From: a bacterium
Lineage (GTDB): Bacteria > Desulfobacterota > Anaeroferrophillalia > Anaeroferrophillales > Tharpellaceae
Reading direction: 5' to 3'
Length of the DNA stretch: 5,481 nt
Assembly (NCBI GenBank): GCA_029935295.1
Contig: JAOZKP010000077.1
Location: 5,469 to 10,949 of the forward strand
Shown piece after piece: positions 1 through 5,481 of this stretch (position 1 is the stretch's first letter; each line of letters starts with the position of its first letter). The notes beneath the pieces are model-generated. The model ran no database searches, had not been told where the DNA came from, and worked only from the letters and a program-made list of their open reading frames with translations. The position numbers were made by a program, and so were the translations under genes.

Positions 1-764
1 TTTTTTACCAGCCAGGCTTCACCGGCATTAAATGAGACCCGACAACCATCATTTGTGGTTGCCAACAGACAACCGTTTTTATCTATCGCCCGAGCCCGAC
101 ATTTAATCTTTTCGGCCCCGGAATCAACAACTATATCTTTATTGGCAAGGTAAAAATTACTATTAACTAAATCACCGATTGTACCACTCAGCCCTTCACA
201 ATAAAAAATTTCCGTTAAAGACTTAAACTCTTTGAGATATTTTTGCAACAAAAGAGAAAGGTCATAAGTCTTGTGAGATTCACACTTTAAAGAGGTTACC
301 TGCGACTGCAAAGCCAAAGGAAAATCTGCAATCAATGAGTTAACATTCAGTCCAATTCCAATAATCACAAATTCCGCATAGTTTGAACCGGGCTTCATCT
401 CGGACAAAATTCCCGCCAGTTTCAAGCCCCGGCAATAGAGATCATTCGGCCATTTAATACTTAAATCCGGACACTCACTCGCGAGCGCCCGCCATAAGGC
501 CGCCGCCGCCACCAATGAAAATTGCGGCACTTTTTCAAGCTCAATCCGGGGTCGCAAAAGTAGAGAAAAGTAAAGATTCAATCCTGCAGGTGAGTGCCAT
601 TGCCGACCCCGGCGACCGCGGCCGGCAAGCTGCTGATCCGCAACCACCACCGTTCCCTGAGGGGCCCCGGCTTCAGCCTGCTGCCAGAGATAGCGGCTGG
701 TTGAATCAAGGCTTGAAAATGATAAAACTTTACTCCCCCAGGGAGTCACAAAAGGCTCTATCAC
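1..764 (-). CDS. birA: Biotin-[acetyl-CoA-carboxylase] ligase, monofunctional (3' end cut by window edge)
   Basis: This enzyme activates biotin with ATP to biotinyl-5'-AMP and transfers it to the acceptor lysine of biotin-dependent carboxylases in the cytoplasm. Reading the minus strand from GTG at 764 gives 254 open codons to base 1. Visible motifs are SLDSTSRY (residues 18-25), the adenylate-binding loop GRGRRGRQWHSPAG (48-61, R51 matching E. coli R118), KWPND (104-108), KLAGILSE (115-122) with the same spacing from KWPND as in E. coli, and IGIGLNVN (135-142). The small C-terminal domain ends GEAWLVK, the usual end of the family, so only a few codons are missing. The N-terminal winged-helix repressor domain of E. 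coli BirA is absent, so this is a ligase only. An in-frame stop lies 12 bases before the GTG, so the start is the GTG or a later codon such as GTG codon 6. The GTG overlaps the nadC stop (GTGA), has no clear Shine-Dalgarno, and suggests translational coupling. Confidence 0.95.
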   Translation of the reverse strand, partial: MIEPFVTPWGSKVLSFSSLDSTSRYLWQQAEAGAPQGTVVVADQQLAGRGRRGRQWHSPAGLNLYFSLLLRPRIELEKVPQFSLVAAAALWRALASECPDLSIKWPNDLYCRGLKLAGILSEMKPGSNYAEFVIIGIGLNVNSLIADFPLALQSQVTSLKCESHKTYDLSLLLQKYLKEFKSLTEIFYCEGLSGTIGDLVNSNFYLANKDIVVDSGAEKIKCRARAIDKNGCLLATTNDGCRVSFNAGEAWLVK

Positions 765-1597
765 GAAACCAGATCAAGAGAGATATCGATCGCCGGAGCC
801 GAATGGGTCAGAGCCCCGACTGAGATAAAATCGACCCCGCAGGCGGCAACCTGAGCAACATTCTCCAAAATGATTCCACCTGAAGCCTCAAGTTTAATCG
901 CCGGATATTCGTCCCGAACAAAGCTTACAGATTCACGCAGCAGATCTTCACTCATATTATCAAGGAGAATAATTTCAGCTCCAGCCCGAGCCGCCTCTTT
1001 TACTTCCTTCATATCAGCGGCTTCAACTTCAATTTTCAAACCGTGTGGCGCCATTGCCAAAGCGTGACTTACGGCATCAGTCACCGTACCGGCAGCCCGA
1101 ATATGGTTATCTTTAATCAGAATCCCGTCAAACAGACCGTGCCGGTGATTACGGGCACCCCCGACCTGAACCGCATATTTTTCGAGTGAACGCCAACCCG
1201 GAGTCGTTTTGCGGGTATCAACAATCTCAGCACTGTACGCTTCAACTTCGGCAACGAAACGGGCAGTTAAAGTTGCAATTCCGCAAAGCCGCTGAACAAA
1301 ATTCAAAGCCACCCTTTCCGCCATCAGGATAGAGATCACATTGCCGGATACCGCCATCAAAGGATCACCGGCCTGCACCCGGTCACCATCTGTCACCTGA
1401 GCTTCTATCTTTAACGATGAATCAAGGGTACGAAAGACCAGCCCCAAAACCTGCATCCCGGAGGCAACACACTCCTGCTTCGCCTTAATCAAAGCCCGAG
1501 AAACCGTTCCCGGCGGCACCGTTGACAAAGTTGTCACATCACCGGAACCTAAATCCTCTTCCAGAGCCATCTTGATCAATTTCTCAGTCGCAAACAT
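761..1597 (-). CDS. nadC: Nicotinate-nucleotide pyrophosphorylase (quinolinate phosphoribosyltransferase, decarboxylating)
   Basis: It converts quinolinate and PRPP to nicotinate mononucleotide, CO2 and pyrophosphate, the entry of de novo made quinolinate into NAD synthesis, in the cytoplasm. The 278-residue protein has the normal family length. Motifs in order: EEDLGSGDVTT near the N-terminus (13-23), QRLCGIAT (102-109), DTRKTTPG (127-134), GGARNHR (146-152), IKDNH (161-165), KIEVE (188-192), LLDN (211-214), EASGGI (237-242) and SVGALTHS (259-266). The conserved basic residues that bind quinolinate and PRPP (R103, R129, K130, H151, R152, K162) are all present, so it should be active. The ATG start is supported by a strong Shine-Dalgarno. 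It is the first gene of a two-gene (or longer) operon with birA. A repeat element sits only about 50 bases upstream, so the promoter must be in a short leader or inside that element; I found no convincing -35/-10 pair. Confidence 0.97.
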   Translation of the reverse strand: MFATEKLIKMALEEDLGSGDVTTLSTVPPGTVSRALIKAKQECVASGMQVLGLVFRTLDSSLKIEAQVTDGDRVQAGDPLMAVSGNVISILMAERVALNFVQRLCGIATLTARFVAEVEAYSAEIVDTRKTTPGWRSLEKYAVQVGGARNHRHGLFDGILIKDNHIRAAGTVTDAVSHALAMAPHGLKIEVEAADMKEVKEAARAGAEIILLDNMSEDLLRESVSFVRDEYPAIKLEASGGIILENVAQVAACGVDFISVGALTHSAPAIDISLDLVS

Positions 1598-1601
1598 AAG
1601 T

Positions 1602-1608
1602 TCTCCTT
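1602..1608 (-). promoter_or_regulatory. Shine-Dalgarno of nadC
   Basis: On the minus strand AAGGAGA lies four bases before the nadC ATG, a near-perfect match to the anti-Shine-Dalgarno. It fixes the ATG at 1597 as the start. Confidence 0.85.
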
Positions 1609-1647
1609 AAATTCGGCAGAAATAAAACCATACACGCTATCCCACAA

Positions 1648-1788
1648 GGGTATCTCTAAAAATTAGAATTTTTGTTCGAGTGCAAGGCGGACGAGGATTT
1701 TAACCGGAGGAATATATTGAATATTTCGAGGATTAAAATTTGAGTCCAACGCCGCAATCGGGCAAAAAGGCAATTTTTAGAGGCGCCC
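1648..1788. repeat. 141-bp imperfect palindromic (MITE-like) intergenic repeat
   Basis: The ends are inverted copies: CTCTAAAAATT at 1654-1664 is matched exactly by AATTTTTAGAG at 1772-1782. The match extends outward to GGG at 1648-1650 and CCC at 1786-1788, about 15 of 19 positions matching over the terminal 19 bases. Further in, the arms still match in blocks (TTTTTG, ATTTTAA) down to a centre around 1709-1727 where GGAATAT faces ATATTTC. The transcript of either strand could therefore fold into one long, interrupted hairpin. This is the architecture of a small non-autonomous transposable element or a REP/ERIC-like repeat. No transposase is present and I see no convincing target-site duplication. 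It begins 50 bases upstream of nadC. Copy number elsewhere in the genome cannot be seen from this window. Confidence 0.65.
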
Positions 1789-1821
1789 ATAAAAAACGCG
1801 CCTATATCATAAATTATAATA

Positions 1822-1840
1822 TTAAAGCAATCAGCTTTAA
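1822..1840. repeat. Perfect 7-bp inverted repeat between the two larger elements
   Basis: TTAAAGC and GCTTTAA are exact inverted copies separated by AATCA. The site lies in the 64-bp AT-rich spacer between the two larger elements. On the plus strand GGTAAATTTTTT follows, so a weak terminator is conceivable, but the stem has only two G-C pairs. It could equally be a dimeric regulator site or part of the neighbouring repeat. Function is unknown. Confidence 0.35.
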
Positions 1841-1852
1841 GGTAAATTTTTT

Positions 1853-2041
1853 GTAACTGTTCAGCGTGCCACCATAAAGCTATAACAAATGGTGTCGACC
1901 TTTGCTTCGCTCTCATAAACGGGGTCACACCCCAAGAGTGCTTGCTCGCTATGCTCCCAGCGAAGCCTGGCGGTGCTGACGCACCTTGTACCAGCAATGA
2001 CCCCAATCTTGACAATTCATGAGAGATAGCTGAATAGTTAC
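1853..2041. mobile_element. 189-bp putative non-autonomous element with 13-bp terminal inverted repeats and internal hairpins
   Basis: The left end GTAACTGTTCAGC (1853-1865) is the inverted copy of the right end GCTGAATAGTTAC (2029-2041), 12 of 13 positions matching. Inside are several compact hairpins: CAAA-T-GGT / ACC-TTTG around GTCG (1886-1904, bulged T), GGGGT-CAC-ACCCC (1921-1933, perfect), GCTCGCT / AGCGAAGC (1944-1966, one bulge) and GGTGC-TGAC-GCACC (1972-1985, perfect). The GGGGT...ACCCC hairpin resembles the REP-type palindromes that accompany REP-associated tyrosine (Y1) transposases in related bacteria; that comparison is from memory. The termini suggest a MITE-type element, while the internal hairpins suggest a REP/BIME-type cassette. 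No transposase is encoded. Similar AT-rich sequence (ATTTTT) lies on both sides but is too simple to call a target-site duplication. The element ends 82 bases before the aminotransferase ATG. Confidence 0.55.
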
Positions 2042-2123
2042 CTTGATTTTTCAATTCAGTTCAACTAATTATACAACATGGAATAACTATACAAATTATT
2101 TTTATGAGGTCATAATTTTACAG

Positions 2124-3281
2124 ATGGAAAACTTTTCCCGCAAAGCCAAACTGTTAAAACCATTTATGGCAATGGATATTCTTGAACGGGCCCAGGAGCT
2201 GGAAAGGGAGGGCCGTTCGATTATCCATCTTTCGGTCGGCGAACCTGACTTTCCCACCCCGAAAGCGATAAAAGAGAGCGCTATCAAAGCGATGACCGCT
2301 GACAAAACCCATTACACGCACAGCCTCGGGGTCTTTGCTCTGCGCCAGACCATCTGCGACTACTACCGCAAACGCTACCAGGTAAAAATCAATCCGAACC
2401 AGATACTGGTCACCTCCGGCACATCTCCAGCCTTGATGCTGGCATGTGCGGCTCTGTTAAATCCCGGAGACCGGGTCATGCTGAGTGATCCCGGTTATGC
2501 CTGTTATGTAAATTTCATCTCCTACTGTGACGGCACACCCCAGTTAATCAAAGTTCACGAAGATAACGGCTTTCAATACGACCCCCAGATCATCAAAGAT
2601 AATATTACCCCTGACACCAAAGCTATCCTGATAAACTCACCGGCTAATCCGACCGGAAATCTCCTCGAAAAAGGGCGGATGCAGGAAATTGCAGAATGCG
2701 GCGTTACTATTTTGTCGGATGAGATTTATCACGGATTAGTATACGCAGGCAGTGAACACTCAATTCTGGAATTTACGGACAATGCATTTGTTTTTAACGG
2801 CTTTTCAAAACTTTATGCGATGACCGGCTGGCGCTTAGGATACCTGATTGCCCCGCCCAGATACATACGGGTGCTGCAGACCCTGCAGCAGAACTTTATG
2901 ATCTCAGCCAGTCATTTCGGCCAGGAAGCTGCAATCACGGCCCTGACCTCGGAAGAGGTCGTAAAAGATCTTGAAAAAATGCGCAATATCTACGATGAAC
3001 GCCGACAATTCACTTTGAAACGGGTTCGGGAAATCGGTTTAGAGGTTGCAGTCGAACCGACCGGAGCTTTCTACATCTTCGCCAATGCCAAAAAATTCAC
3101 CGATGACTCCTACAATTTCGCCTTTGAGATCCTTGAAAAAGCTGGGGTTGGCGTCACTCCAGGAATTGATTTCGGCAAAAACGGCGAAGGTTATCTACGC
3201 TTCTCATACGCCAACTCTCTGGAAAATATCGCCGAAGGAATGAACCGTCTGGAAGAGTTCCTGCGAGCTCACAAAAGATAA
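2124..3281 (+). CDS. Class I/II pyridoxal-phosphate-dependent aminotransferase (aspartate aminotransferase fold)
   Basis: This is a cytoplasmic fold-type I aminotransferase, 385 residues from the chosen ATG, a normal length. Landmarks in order: SVGEPDFPTP (37-46), YTHSLGVFALR (64-74), the phosphate-binding SGTSPA (98-103), SDPGYACY (121-128), NPTG (175-178), SDEIYHG (198-204) with the Asp and Tyr that contact the PLP ring, FSKLYAMTGWRLGY (227-240) with Schiff-base lysine K229, and YLRFSYANS (357-365) with R359 as the substrate alpha-carboxylate arginine. The motif set places it with the aspartate/alanine/aromatic aminotransferase subgroup, but the amino donor cannot be decided from sequence alone, so no symbol is given. 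The frame is open 27 codons further upstream to a TTG at 2043, but that part is AT-rich and not family-like. The ATG at 2124 has only GAGGT 13 bases upstream, a rather long spacing. It stands alone, divergent from nadC and convergent with the next gene. Confidence 0.93.
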   Translation: MENFSRKAKLLKPFMAMDILERAQELEREGRSIIHLSVGEPDFPTPKAIKESAIKAMTADKTHYTHSLGVFALRQTICDYYRKRYQVKINPNQILVTSGTSPALMLACAALLNPGDRVMLSDPGYACYVNFISYCDGTPQLIKVHEDNGFQYDPQIIKDNITPDTKAILINSPANPTGNLLEKGRMQEIAECGVTILSDEIYHGLVYAGSEHSILEFTDNAFVFNGFSKLYAMTGWRLGYLIAPPRYIRVLQTLQQNFMISASHFGQEAAITALTSEEVVKDLEKMRNIYDERRQFTLKRVREIGLEVAVEPTGAFYIFANAKKFTDDSYNFAFEILEKAGVGVTPGIDFGKNGEGYLRFSYANSLENIAEGMNRLEEFLRAHKR

Positions 3282-3336
3282 AAAAACTCAGGGGTGATGT
3301 GGCAAAGGAAAGGCTAAAAGATATGTCTTTCCTGAG
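3280..3336 (-). terminator. Possible minus-strand terminator overlapping the 3' end of the FG-GAP gene
   Basis: On the minus strand CTCAGG (3336-3331) can pair with CCTGAG (3292-3287), which is followed directly by seven T residues (3286-3280). The loop is long (38 bases). A competing hairpin, AGGAAAG (3333-3327) with CTTTCCT (3312-3306), shares three bases of the first arm, so the two stems exclude each other. The stem is short, and the stop codon of the gene lies inside it. The T-run also overlaps the stop codon of the convergent aminotransferase gene. Confidence 0.3.
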
Positions 3337-5057
3337 AGTTTCAGCAAATCATCGCCCCGTTTAACCATCGCACAGACCAGTTCACCGTTAATTACCTGGA
3401 TTCCCTGCAGCGGACCATCGATAGTCCCGGTAACCTTGCGCACAGTAAAACCCTGGCCGTTGTGTTTGAGCATCTTGACCTGACCTTTACTGAGAAAGCC
3501 GTAATCTCCCAGAGATGTTGACATATCCGATTCGTTATCACTCAAAAAAAGCTCGGGAATACCATCGCCATCGATATCATGAACCCGTAGAGGTGAACTA
3601 ATCTGGCGTTTCTCAGTGTAACTGACCTTCTCCGTACCAACTTCATACTGAACATCCTGCAATGACCCGGCCAGGCGTTCATCACTTACCCAGAGTCGTT
3701 TATCACCCTGATATATTTCAAGAAAATTATTTTTATTGATAAAGCAGAGTTCTTTTATACGATCATGGTTAATATCAGCATAGGCCGCACCAAGCAGCGT
3801 AAAACCGATGGGTACAGAGAATTTACCACTGGAAGAGACCTTACCGTCAACAAATTTAAGTTGAGCCACCTGGTTGTTGAAAAGATCCTCCTCCGCAAAC
3901 CCCTGGCCAACAAAATATGTCCCTTTCGTAGCGATTGAATGACCACCAAGAAGGCCCATTACAAAAGGTATATGGTTGGCAATGATCCGGTATTTACCAT
4001 CTATTTTAGAAATCACAAAAGAGGAGAAACCGTCTTCAGTTTCTTTGAAAGTATTAACCAGAATCTCATCCTTACGATCACCGGTTATATCTCCAACCTG
4101 AATATTGATAACCGTACCAAAACTTTCAAAATGGTAGCGATACCTGTATTTGAGACCTTTATCAGTAACTTGATATACATAAATTTTCTCACCATCGGTA
4201 AAAACTATCTCGGGAGTACCATCATTTTCCAGGTCACCGGTATCCATTCCTTTAACCACTAAAGTTACTTTTGCCAGTTGCCGGTAGCGAGTCAGAAGAG
4301 CCTGATCCTTTTCAGTGGTTGAGAGACCGTATTTCCCCGCTTCTCCTACATTAACGTAAGTTCCAGCAGTGCTGGAACGAGTTGTTTTGCCGGCAAACTG
4401 CTGTGCATTCCAGGCGACAACCAGCTCCTGATCACCATTATAAAAGGTCAGCTCAGAACCCTGATTTACAACATAGAGATCGTACCCCATAGCCCCCGGC
4501 CCGCCGGGTCTCTGCAGAGCCTGACGATGGCGCAGACCGACCCCGTAGTCAGCCCAGTTAAGCTGTGGCAGAGATTCACGCACCCGGGAAAAAAGATCTA
4601 AACCGTTACCATTTAAATCAATAAAAATTGCCGGCATCTGCGTGAAACGCTTTACCAGTAATCCACGAATCAACGGAACTCTGACGTAGCGGTTCAGAGA
4701 CCGGCAGACAGCATAATCAGCATCAACCCGCAGAACCTTTAAAGTCGACACAAATTTTTCCTGAACCCCCAGGGTTTTACCGGTCACCGGATGAATCAAA
4801 GGGTGACCCGCCTGCAGCACCGCAAACAGATCACCAACAGCAACCCCTTTTTTGCGACCGCAATCAATAACAATCCCCTGCGGCCCGGCCTGAACCAGAT
4901 ATCCGGATAACGGCTGAAAGCGAACCTTAGGATTCGCAGCCGCAACCGGTGTTGAAAAAGCCAACAAAATCAGCATCACAAAACTTAGGACAATAACTCT
5001 ACTTATAAATTTAAACTTCAACATTTCCCCCACAAGCTTAAACATCTCCCAATTCAC
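3288..5057 (-). CDS. Exported FG-GAP/VCBS-repeat protein with FlgT-C-like N-terminal domain
   Basis: A 589-residue secreted or periplasmic protein of unknown specific function. Basic residues (KFKFISR, 14-20) are followed by a hydrophobic core (VIVLSFVMLILLAF, 21-34) and STPVAA-A, a standard Sec signal peptide with cleavage near residue 40. Residues about 50-120 (IVIDCGRKKGVAVGDLF, then HPVTGKTLG) read like the small beta domain at the C-terminus of FlgT and similar envelope proteins. At least four FG-GAP-like repeats follow: GDLENDGTPEIVF (274-286), GDITGDRKDEILV (322-334), ADINHDRIKELCF (427-439) and HDIDGDGIPELFL (493-505). The D-x-D-x-D-G loop in the last one is a typical calcium-binding loop, and these repeats usually build a beta-propeller. 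The start is uncertain: GTG 5057 has GAAGG nine bases upstream, while ATG 5045 (residue 5) or ATG 5024 (residue 12) would give a shorter signal peptide. It is probably a single-gene unit, bounded upstream by a strong terminator. Confidence 0.88.
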   Translation of the reverse strand: MNWEMFKLVGEMLKFKFISRVIVLSFVMLILLAFSTPVAAANPKVRFQPLSGYLVQAGPQGIVIDCGRKKGVAVGDLFAVLQAGHPLIHPVTGKTLGVQEKFVSTLKVLRVDADYAVCRSLNRYVRVPLIRGLLVKRFTQMPAIFIDLNGNGLDLFSRVRESLPQLNWADYGVGLRHRQALQRPGGPGAMGYDLYVVNQGSELTFYNGDQELVVAWNAQQFAGKTTRSSTAGTYVNVGEAGKYGLSTTEKDQALLTRYRQLAKVTLVVKGMDTGDLENDGTPEIVFTDGEKIYVYQVTDKGLKYRYRYHFESFGTVINIQVGDITGDRKDEILVNTFKETEDGFSSFVISKIDGKYRIIANHIPFVMGLLGGHSIATKGTYFVGQGFAEEDLFNNQVAQLKFVDGKVSSSGKFSVPIGFTLLGAAYADINHDRIKELCFINKNNFLEIYQGDKRLWVSDERLAGSLQDVQYEVGTEKVSYTEKRQISSPLRVHDIDGDGIPELFLSDNESDMSTSLGDYGFLSKGQVKMLKHNGQGFTVRKVTGTIDGPLQGIQVINGELVCAMVKRGDDLLKLSGKTYLLAFPLPHHP

Positions 5058-5133
5058 CTACACCAACCTTCAATCCCGGGGCACCGATCTACAGCCTCAA
5101 GCCCTTCAGCCTCCCACATATATCCTTTTTACT

Positions 5134-5139
5134 ATTATA
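5134..5139 (-). promoter_or_regulatory. Candidate -10 box for the FG-GAP gene
   Basis: The minus strand has a perfect TATAAT about 75 bases before the GTG start and about 20 bases past the stem of the upstream terminator. No good -35 sits at the usual spacing; TTGCTT is too close (10 bases), and the correct distance falls in the T-rich tail of the terminator. Position between terminator and gene supports a promoter here, but the match rests on one hexamer. Confidence 0.35.
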
Positions 5140-5147
5140 GCTCAAGT

Positions 5148-5191
5148 AAAAAGCAAAGAAAAAGGGGAAGCGGTCACCCGCTTCCCCTTTT
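5148..5191 (-). terminator. Rho-independent terminator of the outer-membrane protein gene
   Basis: A perfect 14-bp stem (5191-5178 pairing with 5173-5160, core GGGGAAGCGG / CCGCTTCCCC) closes a four-base loop and is followed on the minus strand by TTCTTTGCTTTTT. It starts 28 bases after the stop codon at 5220. The A-run side also makes a weak plus-strand reading possible, but no plus-strand gene ends here. Confidence 0.92.
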
Positions 5192-5219
5192 GGAAGTACT
5201 TTTCAAATATAAATCTTTA

Positions 5220-5481
5220 CTAGAATTTATACCGAACCCGACAGGTACTGATGAAGATATCTTCATCACTGCTGCCGTCCATGCTGTTATATGTTGTTGC
5301 AGAATCACGACTGTCTCTTTCGAAGAAATCCATCGCATCGCCAGCAAACAGATACCCGGCATTAACTGCAAATTCGAGATTGTCATAAATTTTATATTTC
5401 AGATAGGTATCGAACTCAAATCCAAGCTGATCTTCACTATATTCTTTCCCGGTTTCAGGATTAGTATATTCAATATCTTCA
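5220..5481 (-). CDS. Outer-membrane beta-barrel protein, C-terminal part (5' end beyond window)
   Basis: The minus-strand frame is open from the right edge to a TAG at 5220-5222 and gives the last 86 residues. They alternate polar and hydrophobic/aromatic residues in three likely strands: LGFEFDTYLKYKIY (fragment residues 19-32), NLEFAVNAGYLFAGDAM (34-50) and DIFISTCRVRYKF (74-86). An acidic, serine-rich loop (about 53-73) lies before the last strand. The final residue is phenylalanine, with Tyr at -3 and Val at -5, the usual C-terminal signature read by the BAM assembly machinery. The pairing of short turns (YDN, AGDAMD) with amphipathic strands is typical of porin-like barrels with unknown cargo. 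Which porin family this is cannot be decided from the fragment. It is followed by a strong terminator, so the FG-GAP gene downstream is probably transcribed separately. Confidence 0.75.
   Translation of the reverse strand, partial: EDIEYTNPETGKEYSEDQLGFEFDTYLKYKIYDNLEFAVNAGYLFAGDAMDFFERDSRDSATTYNSMDGSSDEDIFISTCRVRYKF

Larger units (their letters stand above)
1598..2123. other. Divergent intergenic region between nadC and the aminotransferase, filled with inverted repeats
   Basis: This 526-base stretch separates two divergent genes and holds no gene I can support. Its main content is two inverted-repeat elements (1648-1788 and 1853-2041), a 7-bp perfect inverted repeat between them, and an AT-rich leader (about 2042-2123) before the aminotransferase. 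The promoters of both flanking genes should be here. TTGATT at 2043-2048 followed 17 bases later by TAATTA is at best a weak plus-strand promoter, and TATACA occurs at 2070 and 2088 without a good -35. The long minus-strand frame across the region starts with TTG, runs through both repeats, resembles no protein family I know, and is not treated as a gene. Confidence 0.7.

Noticed and set aside
515..823. Plus-strand frame of 102 codons
   Set aside because: It lies antisense to the clearly conserved birA coding sequence and the end of nadC; its proline- and arginine-rich translation is what the opposite strand of such genes gives.
1598..1647. nadC promoter pair TTGTGG-17-TATTTC on the minus strand
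   Set aside because: Only about half of the positions of each hexamer match consensus, which is expected by chance in AT-rich DNA.
1921..1933. GGGGTCACACCCC as a stand-alone operator
   Set aside because: It is a perfect palindromic hairpin but lies within the larger element with inverted ends and beside other hairpins, so it is better read as part of that element.
1656..2054. Minus-strand frame of 132 codons across the nadC upstream region
   Set aside because: It starts with TTG, has no ribosome binding site that stands out, runs through two inverted-repeat elements and the AT-rich spacer, and its translation resembles no protein family I recognise.
2043..2123. Longer N-terminus for the aminotransferase starting at TTG 2043
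   Set aside because: The extra 27 residues are rich in Asn, Tyr and Thr from AT-rich DNA and come before the usual family start; the ATG at 2124 gives the normal length.
3939..4262. Plus-strand frame of 107 codons inside the FG-GAP gene
   Set aside because: It is antisense to conserved FG-GAP repeats, shows no family motif and has no ribosome binding site of note.
5174..5386. Minus-strand frame of 70 codons at the right end
   Set aside because: It overlaps, in another frame, the beta-barrel C-terminus ending in YKF, and it runs into the terminator hairpin.

Overview
The window looks like chromosomal DNA of a Gram-negative bacterium with moderate GC, most likely a member of the Desulfobacterota / former Deltaproteobacteria. 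This rests on the nadC-birA gene pair, an exported FG-GAP repeat protein with a FlgT-like front end, an outer-membrane beta-barrel C-terminus, and the style of the intergenic inverted repeats. The lineage call is inference from gene content and was not tested by any search.

Layout, left to right. Bases 1-1597 hold a minus-strand operon: nadC (quinolinate phosphoribosyltransferase, NAD synthesis) is followed by birA (biotin-protein ligase without a DNA-binding domain). The two overlap by 3 bp at a GTGA junction, and birA runs off the left edge within a few codons of its expected end. Bases 1598-2123 hold no credible gene. They carry two separate inverted-repeat elements that look like non-autonomous mobile or REP/MITE-like sequences: a 141-bp near-palindrome at 1648-1788, and a 189-bp element at 1853-2041 with 13-bp terminal inverted repeats and several internal hairpins. 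A third small perfect inverted repeat lies between them. Bases 2124-3281 encode a plus-strand class I/II PLP-dependent aminotransferase with all hallmark residues.

Bases 3288-5057 encode, convergently and only 6 bp away, an exported protein of about 580 residues with a FlgT-C-like N-terminal domain and at least four FG-GAP/VCBS-type repeats. A strong rho-independent terminator (5148-5191) and a -10-like TATAAT separate it from the 3' end of an upstream minus-strand gene (5220-5481, cut by the window edge) that encodes an outer-membrane beta-barrel protein ending in phenylalanine.

Functionally, the left half is core cofactor and amino-acid metabolism and the right half is cell-envelope proteins. 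I see no defence system, CRISPR array, tRNA or rRNA. The least explained DNA is the pair of inverted-repeat elements at 1648-2041. The least explained protein is the FG-GAP protein.
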